Position numbers and translations under genes: made by a program. A model generated the notes under the pieces. That model searched no databases. It worked only from the letters and a program-made list of their open reading frames with translations, and was not told where the DNA came from. Of a stretch of 10,661 nt of DNA, positions 1-6,746 are shown one piece after another. How positions within the stretch are numbered: position 1 is the first letter of the stretch; every line of letters starts with the position of its first letter. Origin of the DNA: Chloroflexi bacterium RBG_13_51_18 (GTDB lineage Bacteria; Chloroflexota; Dehalococcoidia; Dehalococcoidales; RBG-16-60-22); assembly GCA_001796495.1 (NCBI GenBank), contig MGMR01000091.1:1439-12099 (forward strand), in the 5' to 3' direction.

Positions 1-644
1 CGCTGGGGGTAAAGATAGAGCTAAGTCCCGACAGCGTAGCCGAATGCATCGAAAAGGTCGGCATAGGATTTATGTTTGCGCAGGCGTTTCATCCGTCGAT
101 GAAATATGCCGCGCCGGTACGCCGAGAGATAGGTATACGCACCGTCTTTAATATCCTGGGTCCCTTGACTAATCCGGCGGGGGTAGAACACATGCTGCTC
201 GGCGTGCCCAGCGAGGAGGTAGGGAAAAAGATAGCGGCCGTCCTGCACCGGCTGGGCATAAAGCACGCGCTGGTGGTGCACGGCAAGGACGGACTGGACG
301 AGATATCGATAAGCGATAAATCGGTGATATGGGACGTCACCAAGGAAAAGCTATCCTCCCCATATGAAGTATCGCCGAAGAGCTTCGGATTCGATAAAGC
401 GGCCAGAGAGAACATCAAGGGCGGCACGCCGCAAGAAAACGCGGCAACTTTACTATGCATCCTGGACGGGGAAAAAGGAGTCCCGCGTAATATCGTGGTG
501 ATGAACGCCGCGGCAGCACTTATTGCAGGAGATACCGCATCCGACCTGAAAAAAGCGGTCAAACTTGCCGAGGAAAGCATCGACAGCGGGAAGGCCAAAG
601 AAAAACTCGAAAGACTGATTAAATTAAGCCAGGCGTTGAAATAA
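1..644 (+). CDS. trpD: Anthranilate phosphoribosyltransferase, 3' part (start outside window)
   Basis: TrpD transfers the phosphoribosyl group of PRPP to anthranilate, the second committed step of tryptophan synthesis, in the cytosol. The frame is open from base 3 and gives 213 residues before the TAA at 642-644; the family is about 340 residues, so roughly the first third is missing, including the glycine-rich PRPP loop. Visible family signatures are FAQAFHPSMKYAAPVRREIG, then NILGPLTNPAG, the HGKDGLDEIS segment with the Asp-Glu pair that binds magnesium in this family, and a C-terminal NAAAALI helix. The ATG at 72 is an internal methionine in the FMFAQAFHP motif, not the start. The gene sits 1 bp before trpC, so the two are almost certainly co-transcribed and coupled. 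I see no frameshift or missing motif in the part present. Identity is very secure. Confidence 0.96.
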   Translation, partial: LGVKIELSPDSVAECIEKVGIGFMFAQAFHPSMKYAAPVRREIGIRTVFNILGPLTNPAGVEHMLLGVPSEEVGKKIAAVLHRLGIKHALVVHGKDGLDEISISDKSVIWDVTKEKLSSPYEVSPKSFGFDKAARENIKGGTPQENAATLLCILDGEKGVPRNIVVMNAAAALIAGDTASDLKKAVKLAEESIDSGKAKEKLERLIKLSQALK

Positions 645-645
645 C

Positions 646-1422
646 ATGGCAGACACAATATTAGATAGAATAGTAGCCGACAAGAAAAAGGAAGTAGAAC
701 GGGAGAAAAAGAAAACCCCCATTTCTCTATTAGAGGAACGCGCCGGACAGTGGAAACCACTGGATTTTGCGGGGGCGGTGAGGGGCAAAGGGCTGAAGCT
801 GATTGCCGAGGTGAAAAAGGCATCGCCTTCAAGGGGAGTATTGTGCGATGATTTCAGGCCGGTGGAGATAGCAAAAGAATACGAGCGGAGCGGGGCATCG
901 GCAATATCAGTGCTAACGGAGGTCAAGTACTTCCAGGGAAGTCTGGATTACCTGGCGGCAATAAGAAAAGAAGTGAAGGTCCCCCTGTTACGTAAAGACT
1001 TCATATTCGACGAGTGGCAGATATACGAGTCTGCAGCCCACGGGGCAGACGCGATACTATTGATAACAGCACTGTTAGAAAAAGAAACACTCGAAGCATT
1101 TTTAAAACTAGGGGAGAGCCTGAAGCTGGACTGCCTGGTAGAGGTACATGACGAAGACGAGCTATTTAAGGCGATGCTGGCCGGAGCTAAGATAATCGGC
1201 ATTAACAATAGAGATTTGAATACTTTTAAGACGGACACCAATACGACGCGACGGTTAAGAATGCTGATACCATCAGATATCATAGTCGTCAGTGAAAGCG
1301 GCATCAACAGTAGAGATGATATAAAAATAATGATAGAATGCAAGGTCGATGCCGTGCTGGTAGGCGAAGCGCTGGTGACAGCCAAGGACATACCAGCTAA
1401 AATGAAGGAACTGATGGGATGA
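646..1422 (+). CDS. trpC: Indole-3-glycerol phosphate synthase
   Basis: TrpC closes the indole ring, turning carboxyphenylamino-deoxyribulose phosphate into indole-3-glycerol phosphate with loss of CO2 and water. The 258-residue product is the usual length for a stand-alone (unfused) enzyme with a (beta/alpha)8 barrel. Active-site positions known from the family are visible: Glu55 and Lys57 in IAEVKKASPSRG, Lys117 in LLRKDFI, Glu166 in LVEVHDEDEL, Asn187 in GINNRDLNTF, and Glu217-Ser218 in SESGI. The N-terminal helix MADTILDRIVADKKKEVE is typical and supports the ATG at 646. No strong Shine-Dalgarno sequence precedes this start, which lies one base after the trpD stop, so translation probably depends on coupling. 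The stop overlaps the trpF start as ATGA. AUA and AGA codons are frequent. Confidence 0.97.
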   Translation: MADTILDRIVADKKKEVEREKKKTPISLLEERAGQWKPLDFAGAVRGKGLKLIAEVKKASPSRGVLCDDFRPVEIAKEYERSGASAISVLTEVKYFQGSLDYLAAIRKEVKVPLLRKDFIFDEWQIYESAAHGADAILLITALLEKETLEAFLKLGESLKLDCLVEVHDEDELFKAMLAGAKIIGINNRDLNTFKTDTNTTRRLRMLIPSDIIVVSESGINSRDDIKIMIECKVDAVLVGEALVTAKDIPAKMKELMG

Positions 1423-2081
1423 CCTTTATAAAAATATGCGGCATTAAAACCGAAGATGACGCCCTGGCGGCAGCCGAAGCCGGCGCCGACTTTATCGGAA
1501 TAGTTTTTGCCACCAGTCAGCGACAGGTCATGCCGGAACAGGCGGTAAAAATCACCACAGCGCTAAAGAAAAATAAAACAAAAGCAAAGTCGGTTGGAGT
1601 TTTCGTCAACGAACCTATGCCGACGGTAAGAAAAATCGCCGATACATGCCACCTCGACTGGGTGCAGTTAAGCGGTGATGAAAGCTGGGAATACTGCGTC
1701 GAGCTGGCGCGTCCTTTCATCAAGGCAATCAAATTAAACAGCAACGAGCAGGTGGAGTCGGTAAAGCGGCAGATAAATAAAGGCGAAAAGACGGCGGTAG
1801 AACGGAAACACCTGATCCTGCTCGATACCGCGGCGCAAGATAGATACGGCGGGACGGGCACAACATTCGACTGGAATTTAGCCAAACCGCTAGCGGAGAA
1901 ATATCAGGTGATAATCGCCGGGGGACTGAATCCGGGGAACGTGGGGAGGGCGATAAAGATAATCAAACCCTGGGGAGTGGATGTATCATCCGGGGTGGAA
2001 ACAAAGGGCATAAAAGACATGAAGAAAGTAGTCAAATTCATCGAAGCGGTGAGGGAAGCCGATGCAGTCCAGACCGGATAA
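1419..2081 (+). CDS. trpF: Phosphoribosylanthranilate isomerase
   Basis: TrpF carries out the Amadori rearrangement of phosphoribosylanthranilate, supplying the TrpC substrate. The 220-residue single-domain barrel starts [11 protein letters not shown], in which Cys7 is the general base of the family. The general acid is Asp136 in LILLDT, followed by the usual GGTGTTFDW segment. The phosphate-binding loops IIAGGLNP and [10 protein letters not shown] are intact. The strand usually written VQLHGDE reads VQLSGDE here (residues 82-88); I do not regard this His-to-Ser change as inactivating. The start overlaps the trpC stop by 4 bp (ATGA), and the 3' end overlaps trpB by 20 bp. The last residues (EADAVQTG) run past the normal end of the fold, so the overlap costs no essential sequence. 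This is a monofunctional enzyme, not the TrpC-TrpF fusion of enteric bacteria. Confidence 0.96.
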   Translation: MTFIKICGIKTEDDALAAAEAGADFIGIVFATSQRQVMPEQAVKITTALKKNKTKAKSVGVFVNEPMPTVRKIADTCHLDWVQLSGDESWEYCVELARPFIKAIKLNSNEQVESVKRQINKGEKTAVERKHLILLDTAAQDRYGGTGTTFDWNLAKPLAEKYQVIIAGGLNPGNVGRAIKIIKPWGVDVSSGVETKGIKDMKKVVKFIEAVREADAVQTG

Positions 2082-3255
2082 CAGCGGATACTTCGGAAAA
2101 TACGGCGGCAAGTTCGTGCCGGAAACGCTAATGCCGGCGTTGAGCGAACTGGAACGTGCTTATTCTGAAGCTATCGTCGACCCTAAATTCCAGAACGAGT
2201 TCAATCTGCTATGCACGGACTATATCGGGAGGCCGACGCCGCTGTATTACGCGGCACAGCTAACCGCGAAGGCAGGCGGGGCGACAATTTTACTCAAGCG
2301 GGAAGACCTGGCGCATACCGGCGCGCATAAAATCAACAACGCGCTGGGACAGGGACTGCTGGCTAAGCGGATGGGCAAGAAACGGATTATTGCCGAGACA
2401 GGGGCGGGGCAGCACGGGGTGGCAGTAGCGACCGTCTGCGCCATGCTGGGACTGGAATGCATTATTTATATGGGCGAGGAAGATATACACCGTCAGGCGT
2501 CCAATGTAAACCGCATGGAACTGACGGGGGCTAAAGTCATACCGGTAACATCGGGGAGCCGAACGCTCAAGGACGCCATCAATGAGGCGATACGCGACTG
2601 GGTAAGCAACGTCCAGAATACCCATTACCTGCTGGGGTCGGTAGTGGGACCGCACCCCTACCCGATGATAGTCCGCGACTTCCAGTCGATTATCGGACAG
2701 GAAGCCAGGCAGCAGGTGCAGGCGATATACGGTCGATTGCCGGACTACCTGGTGGCGTGCGTGGGCGGGGGCAGCAACAGCATCGGTCTTTTCCACCCGT
2801 TTTACGATGATAAAAAGGTCAAGTTTATCGGGGTGGAGGCGGGAGGCAAGGGACTAAAGAGCGGCAAGCACTCGGCGACCCTAGCCACCGGTAAAGTAGG
2901 CGTGTTGCACGGAACGAAGTCCTATCTGATGGAGGACGAGCACGGGCAGATAGAAGAGACGCACAGCATCGCGCCGGGGCTGGACTACCCTGGGGTTGGA
3001 CCGGAGCACAGTTTTTATAAAGACAGCGGGAGAGCGACCTATGTTACGGTCAGCGACGAACAGGCACTGGAGGGGTTCAAAATGCTTTGCGACACCGAGG
3101 GCATCATCCCGGCATTAGAGTCAGCCCATGCAATATATTACGCCGCTAAAATGGCTAAAGACCTGGTAAAGGACAGACTGATTATCGTTAATTTATCGGG
3201 GCGGGGGGATAAAGACCTGGATATCGTTACCAAAGCCTTGGGGATGAGAAAATGA
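2062..3255 (+). CDS. trpB: Tryptophan synthase beta chain, TrpB1 type
   Basis: This is the beta subunit of the alpha2-beta2 tryptophan synthase; it condenses channelled indole with serine using PLP. The 397 residues match the family length. The N-terminus [18 protein letters not shown] is characteristic. Lys90 in [13 protein letters not shown] is the PLP Schiff-base lysine, Glu112 in AETGAGQHG is the catalytic acid/base, CVGGGSNS (233-240) binds the PLP phosphate, and SGRGDKD (379-385) closes the site. The segment [26 protein letters not shown] (291-316) marks the TrpB1 class that pairs with TrpA. The ATG at 2062 lies inside trpF, preceded by GAGGGA-like sequence at about 2050-2056; the next in-frame methionine comes after the conserved N-terminus, so this start is preferred. 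The stop overlaps trpA (ATGA), as expected for subunits made in equal amounts. Confidence 0.98.
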   Translation: MQSRPDNSGYFGKYGGKFVPETLMPALSELERAYSEAIVDPKFQNEFNLLCTDYIGRPTPLYYAAQLTAKAGGATILLKREDLAHTGAHKINNALGQGLLAKRMGKKRIIAETGAGQHGVAVATVCAMLGLECIIYMGEEDIHRQASNVNRMELTGAKVIPVTSGSRTLKDAINEAIRDWVSNVQNTHYLLGSVVGPHPYPMIVRDFQSIIGQEARQQVQAIYGRLPDYLVACVGGGSNSIGLFHPFYDDKKVKFIGVEAGGKGLKSGKHSATLATGKVGVLHGTKSYLMEDEHGQIEETHSIAPGLDYPGVGPEHSFYKDSGRATYVTVSDEQALEGFKMLCDTEGIIPALESAHAIYYAAKMAKDLVKDRLIIVNLSGRGDKDLDIVTKALGMRK

Positions 3256-4049
3256 GCCGGATTGCAGATGTATTTAAGCCGGGCTATAAGGCGCTGATTG
3301 CTTATATTACGGCGGGCTACCCCGGCCAAAAAGCTACCATTGATATAGCCCAGACGCTGGCGGATGGCGGCTGCGACATCATCGAGCTTGGGATACCGTT
3401 TTCCGACCCGCTGGCGGACGGAGCGACGATTCAGAAAGCCAGTTACGAGGCCTTAAAACAAGGCGTTACGCCGGATACGTGCCTGGAGATGGCCAGTGAA
3501 ATCAGGAAAAACATAGCGACGCCGCTGGTCTTTATGACCTATTACAATCCAGTGCTTAACTACGGCCTGAATACTTTTTGTAAGAAATGCGTTAAAGCTG
3601 GAATAGATGGACTGATAGTCCCCGATCTGCCGCCGGAAGAGGGACTGGAACTGGAGACAATCACGCGAAAGAACGGCCTCGACCTTATATATCTGCTGGC
3701 ACCGACGAGCACGGATAACAGAATCAACATCGTGGCATCAAGTTCGCGGGGATTTATCTACCTGGTATCTCTGACCGGGGTAACCGGGGCCAGGGACACG
3801 CTATCGCCGGATTTAGCAAGATTCGTGGAAAGGGTGAGAGAGAAAACGAACCTGCCGCTTTGCGTGGGGTTCGGGATATCCAAAGCAGAGCACGCCAGGC
3901 AGGCGGCGTCTTTAGCGGACGGGGTCATCATCGGCAGCCGATTAATCCAGCTAATAGAAGAGGATGCAACACTGGCATCGCTAAAGCAATTTATATACGA
4001 TATACGCGAAGAACTGGATATGCGAAAAACACCGGGAGGTATCGATTAG
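3252..4049 (+). CDS. trpA: Tryptophan synthase alpha chain
   Basis: TrpA cleaves indole-3-glycerol phosphate to indole and glyceraldehyde 3-phosphate and passes indole through a tunnel to TrpB. The 265-residue barrel has the catalytic pair Glu45 ([11 protein letters not shown]) and Asp56 (LADGATIQ), equivalent to Glu49 and Asp60 of the enteric enzyme. It also has [24 protein letters not shown], the loop [14 protein letters not shown], and the phosphate-binding segments VGFGIS and GVIIGSRL. The start codon overlaps the trpB stop by 4 bp. The C-terminus (MRKTPGGID) is slightly extended past the usual last helix. It is the last gene of the tightly overlapped block; 48 bp separate it from the TrpB2 gene. 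Function is secure because TrpB1 is its adjacent partner. Confidence 0.97.
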   Translation: MSRIADVFKPGYKALIAYITAGYPGQKATIDIAQTLADGGCDIIELGIPFSDPLADGATIQKASYEALKQGVTPDTCLEMASEIRKNIATPLVFMTYYNPVLNYGLNTFCKKCVKAGIDGLIVPDLPPEEGLELETITRKNGLDLIYLLAPTSTDNRINIVASSSRGFIYLVSLTGVTGARDTLSPDLARFVERVREKTNLPLCVGFGISKAEHARQAASLADGVIIGSRLIQLIEEDATLASLKQFIYDIREELDMRKTPGGID

Positions 4050-4063
4050 GTATTGCCTAACCG
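4043..4063 (+). other. Small hairpin at the trpA stop / trpA-trpB2 gap
   Basis: The arms TTAGG (4046-4050) and CCTAA (4056-4060) pair perfectly around a TATTG loop, and CG/CG pairs extend the stem beyond one A-C mismatch. It overlaps the trpA stop codon. Only three T follow it directly, so it is not a convincing terminator. It could be a weak pause, a processing site or chance. Confidence 0.35.
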
Positions 4064-4065
4064 TT

Positions 4066-4095
4066 TAATATATAATAGAAACCTATAAGGAGGAG
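4066..4095 (+). promoter_or_regulatory. Possible internal -10 element and strong RBS before the trpB2 gene
   Basis: A perfect TATAAT lies at 4071-4076 in the A+T-rich trpA-trpB2 gap. The closest -35-like hexamer (TTGCCT, 4053-4058) is only 12 bp away, so the promoter is doubtful. AAGGAGGAG at 4087-4095 is an almost complete Shine-Dalgarno sequence at good distance from the ATG at 4098. It is far better than those of the other trp genes and points to independent, efficient translation initiation. Confidence 0.45.
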
Positions 4096-4097
4096 AA

Positions 4098-5471
4098 ATG
4101 GAAAGAACAAAATTCATTTTAGAAGAAAAACAAATGCCGACCCGCTGGTATAACATCCAAGCGGACCTGCCAAAACCGCTGCCGCCCTATCTGCATCCGG
4201 GCACCAAGCAACCGCTCGGCCCGGCCGACCTGGCTCCCCTGTTCGCGATGGAACTGATAAAGCAGGAAATGAGCCAGGAACGATACATCGATATCCCTGA
4301 AGAAGTGCAGGAGATTTACCGCCTGTGGAGGCCTACTAATTTATTCCGGGCACATCGCCTGGAAAAGTACCTGGACACACCGGCCAAAATATATTACAAA
4401 TACGAGGGAACCAGCCCTCCCGGCAGCCATAAACCTAATACGGCGGTAGCCCAGGCATATTACAATAAAAAGGAAGGCATAAAACGCATCGCGACGGAGA
4501 CAGGGGCGGGGCAGTGGGGAAGTTCGCTGGCATTTGCCTGCAACCTCTTCGGGCTAGAGTGCAAGGTATACATGGTAAAAGTGAGTTATAACCAGAAACC
4601 CTACCGCCGCATCATGATGGAGACCTGGGGCGCTAAGTGCGTGCCAAGTCCAAGCCCAGATACCAAAGCCGGGCGCGATATGCTGGCAAAAGACCCCAAT
4701 TGTCCCGGCAGCCTCGGCTTAGCGATCAGCGAAGCTGTTGAAGATGCTGTCACCCGCGAGGATACGCATTACTCGCTGGGCAGCGTACTGAACCACGTGC
4801 TGATGCACCAGACCATTATCGGGCAGGAAGCCATGAAACAGATGGAGATGGCGGGGCATTACCCGGATATTCTCATCGGGTGCGTGGGGGGCGGCTCCAA
4901 TTTCGCCGGCATGTTCCTGCCTTTCGCCAAGGACAAAATAAGCGGCAAGAAGAAGAACCTGCGTATCATCAACGTTGAGCCAGACAGCTGCCCGACGCTG
5001 ACCAAGGGGCTTTACGCTTATGACTACGGCGATGTTGCCGGTATGGCGCCCATCGCCAAGATGTTCACGCTGGGTCACACCTTCATGCCACCACCCGTCC
5101 ATGCGGGAGGTTTACGCTACCACGGCATGGCGCCGCTAATCTGCCACCTGCACAAGCTCGGCTACGTAGAAGCCCAGTCAGTGCCGCAGCTGGCGACTTT
5201 CGAAGCAGGAGTCACTTTTGCCCGCACCGAGGGCATCATCAGCGCGCCGGAGACCAATCACGCTATCCGCGTAGCTATCGATGAAGCCCTGAAGTGCAAA
5301 GAGTCGGGCGAGTCCAAGGTCATCCTGTTTAACCACAGCGGCCACGGTCATTTCGACATGGGCGCTTACGAGGCATACCTTAGCGGCAAACTGCAAGACT
5401 ATGCATATCCAGAAGACATGGTCAAGGAAGCATTAAAATCGCTGCCCGAAGTACCAGCCGAATTCAAATAG
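4098..5471 (+). CDS. trpB2: Tryptophan synthase beta-like protein, TrpB2 type
   Basis: This is a second PLP-dependent beta chain of the TrpB2 class (COG1350-type), 457 residues against 397 for the TrpB1 made upstream. Class features are the long N-terminal segment [21 protein letters not shown] (16-36), [19 protein letters not shown] with PLP lysine Lys112, [10 protein letters not shown] with catalytic Glu134, the insert covering about residues 162-230, [10 protein letters not shown] (262-271) for PLP phosphate, the [13 protein letters not shown] segment (335-347) and the C-terminal [11 protein letters not shown]. The N-terminal [14 protein letters not shown] matches the family's usual beginning, and the strong RBS supports the ATG at 4098. 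TrpB2 enzymes make tryptophan from indole plus serine but generally lack the TrpA-contact features of TrpB1; roles proposed for them are indole salvage, serine deamination or pairing with TrpA. Which applies here cannot be read from the sequence. It is the last gene before the terminator. Confidence 0.93.
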   Translation: MERTKFILEEKQMPTRWYNIQADLPKPLPPYLHPGTKQPLGPADLAPLFAMELIKQEMSQERYIDIPEEVQEIYRLWRPTNLFRAHRLEKYLDTPAKIYYKYEGTSPPGSHKPNTAVAQAYYNKKEGIKRIATETGAGQWGSSLAFACNLFGLECKVYMVKVSYNQKPYRRIMMETWGAKCVPSPSPDTKAGRDMLAKDPNCPGSLGLAISEAVEDAVTREDTHYSLGSVLNHVLMHQTIIGQEAMKQMEMAGHYPDILIGCVGGGSNFAGMFLPFAKDKISGKKKNLRIINVEPDSCPTLTKGLYAYDYGDVAGMAPIAKMFTLGHTFMPPPVHAGGLRYHGMAPLICHLHKLGYVEAQSVPQLATFEAGVTFARTEGIISAPETNHAIRVAIDEALKCKESGESKVILFNHSGHGHFDMGAYEAYLSGKLQDYAYPEDMVKEALKSLPEVPAEFK

Positions 5472-5492
5472 CACGATGTAATCATACAGTTT

Positions 5493-5527
5493 AAGCCCCC
5501 TCTCAAATACAGGGAGGGGGCTTTTTT
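5493..5527 (+). terminator. Intrinsic terminator of the trp cluster
   Basis: AAGCCCCCTC (5493-5502) pairs perfectly with GAGGGGGCTT (5514-5523), extended inward by a T-G and a C-G pair. A 7-nt loop and a run of six T (5522-5527) complete a classic Rho-independent terminator. It lies 21 bp after the trpB2 stop and separates the cluster from the protease gene. Confidence 0.93.
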
Positions 5528-5570
5528 ATTGCCTTACCCCTCCAGATAGAACAACAACATTCACAATATC

Positions 5571-5615
5571 TTAACAATTTCTTTGTATGATATAATCAAA
5601 ATGAGAGGGAAGGTG
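5571..5615 (+). promoter_or_regulatory. Extended -10 promoter and RBS of the protease gene
   Basis: TGATATAAT at 5588-5596 is a perfect extended -10 (TGN plus TATAAT). The best -35-like hexamer, TTAACA (5571-5576), is 14 bp away, shorter than ideal, which an extended -10 tolerates. The Shine-Dalgarno-like GAGGGAAGGTG (5604-5614) precedes the ATG at 5618. The implied leader is very short. With the terminator upstream, this is the likely sole promoter of the gene. Confidence 0.6.
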
Positions 5616-5617
5616 AT

Positions 5618-6745
5618 ATGAGAAGACAGTATTTTAAGCCTTTAATTTTTACCATTATTGCTGTAATAACACTGGGAGCTACACTCCTGACAGGGTGTGT
5701 AACCATTACGGATAATCCCAACCCAACCGACGCAGCTACAACACCCATAGCAACAAGCCCTATTAATGCTTCATGGACGCCGCCGGTTTTGAACGGAACT
5801 ACAACACAATTGCCCAGCATCGCCGACGTGGTAGCGCTGGTTAAACCATCGGTAGTGGCTATCAATACCGAGGTCACCTCCTACGACTTCTTCAACCGAC
5901 CTTATACACAGCAGGGGGCCGGTTCCGGGTGGGTGATAGACGCCAACGGTATTATAGTAACGAATAACCATGTAGTGGAAGGCGCCAAGACCATCACCGT
6001 GACTACCGATAAGGGAGACACTTACAGCGCAGATATAAATTCCGTTTTTACCGACCCGCTCAACGACCTGGCGATAATCAAGATAAACGCCACCGGCCTG
6101 CCCGCTTTAAAGAGAGGCACAGCGGCCAATATGCGCATCGGCGACTGGGTAATAGCCATCGGCAACGCGCTGGGACAGGGAATCAGGGCGACCGAAGGTA
6201 TAGTAAGCCGGCAGGGAGTCTCCTTACAGGTAGACCTGAACCAAACGCTTTATGACCTTATCGAGACGAGCGCCGCTATAAACCCGGGCAACAGCGGCGG
6301 TCCGCTGGTCAACCTGGCCGGAGAAGTAATCGGCATCACGAGCGCTAAAATCGCCAGCGTCGGTGTGGAAGGCATGGGGTACGCTATCAGCATCGATACC
6401 GCCACGCCGATAATCGAGGAACTGGTAACCAAGGGATACGTGACCCGGCCGTGGCTGGGGGTAGGGTTATATACGGTCGACCAGGTGGCAATAGCCCAGC
6501 TGGACCTCAAAGTAGAAGAAGGCGTGCTGGTGACACAGGTGGTTGCCGACAGCCCGGCTGATAAGGCGGGGCTAAAAAGATGGGATGTCATCGTAAGCAT
6601 CGGCGGGGAGGATGTAACCAATATCGACGAACTGACGCGGGTGCTGAACGCGGCGACAATAGGCGAACCGCTGGAAATAAAATACTGGCGGGGTGACACA
6701 GAATACATCACCAGCGTAACACCCGTCGAGAGTCCGCGCCCTTAA
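5618..6745 (+). CDS. HtrA/DegP-family serine protease, lipoprotein-anchored, one PDZ domain
   Basis: This is a trypsin-like serine protease of the HtrA (DegP/DegQ/DegS) family, which degrades or senses misfolded proteins outside the cytoplasmic membrane. The 375 residues begin with a basic start (MRR), a hydrophobic stretch (about 8-24) and the lipobox LTGC ending at Cys27, a signal peptidase II site. A low-complexity Thr/Pro/Asn linker covers about 28-62. The protease domain follows (about 65-265) with the complete triad His118 (TNNHVVEGA), Asp150 (NDLAIIKI) and Ser226 (INPGNSGGPL). A single C-terminal PDZ domain spans about 277-368. Many HtrA proteins carry a plain signal peptide or transmembrane anchor instead; the lipobox suggests attachment to the outer face of the membrane. 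TSAAINPG stands where TDAAINPG is usual. The gene is monocistronic, convergent with ileS and one base from it. The exact paralogue (htrA, htrB, degP, degQ) cannot be fixed, so I give no symbol. Confidence 0.93.
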   Translation: MRRQYFKPLIFTIIAVITLGATLLTGCVTITDNPNPTDAATTPIATSPINASWTPPVLNGTTTQLPSIADVVALVKPSVVAINTEVTSYDFFNRPYTQQGAGSGWVIDANGIIVTNNHVVEGAKTITVTTDKGDTYSADINSVFTDPLNDLAIIKINATGLPALKRGTAANMRIGDWVIAIGNALGQGIRATEGIVSRQGVSLQVDLNQTLYDLIETSAAINPGNSGGPLVNLAGEVIGITSAKIASVGVEGMGYAISIDTATPIIEELVTKGYVTRPWLGVGLYTVDQVAIAQLDLKVEEGVLVTQVVADSPADKAGLKRWDVIVSIGGEDVTNIDELTRVLNAATIGEPLEIKYWRGDTEYITSVTPVESPRP

Positions 6746-6746
6746 C

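Noticed and set aside
82..88. VQLSGDE in TrpF (residues 82-88) as a sign of an inactive enzyme
   Set aside because: The catalytic Cys7 and Asp136 and the phosphate-binding loops are intact, so a single change in this strand is not evidence of loss of function. (The positions given here are residue numbers; the codons lie at about 1662-1682 of the window.)
89..832. A long open frame on the - strand (247 codons) across trpD and trpC
   Set aside because: It lies antisense to two well-conserved genes, is low-complexity (Ser/Pro/Ala-rich), and has no recognisable domain; it is a codon-bias shadow.
948..1391. A - strand open frame of 147 codons within trpC
   Set aside because: Antisense to a fully conserved enzyme, with a biased Ser/Ile/Leu composition typical of a shadow frame.
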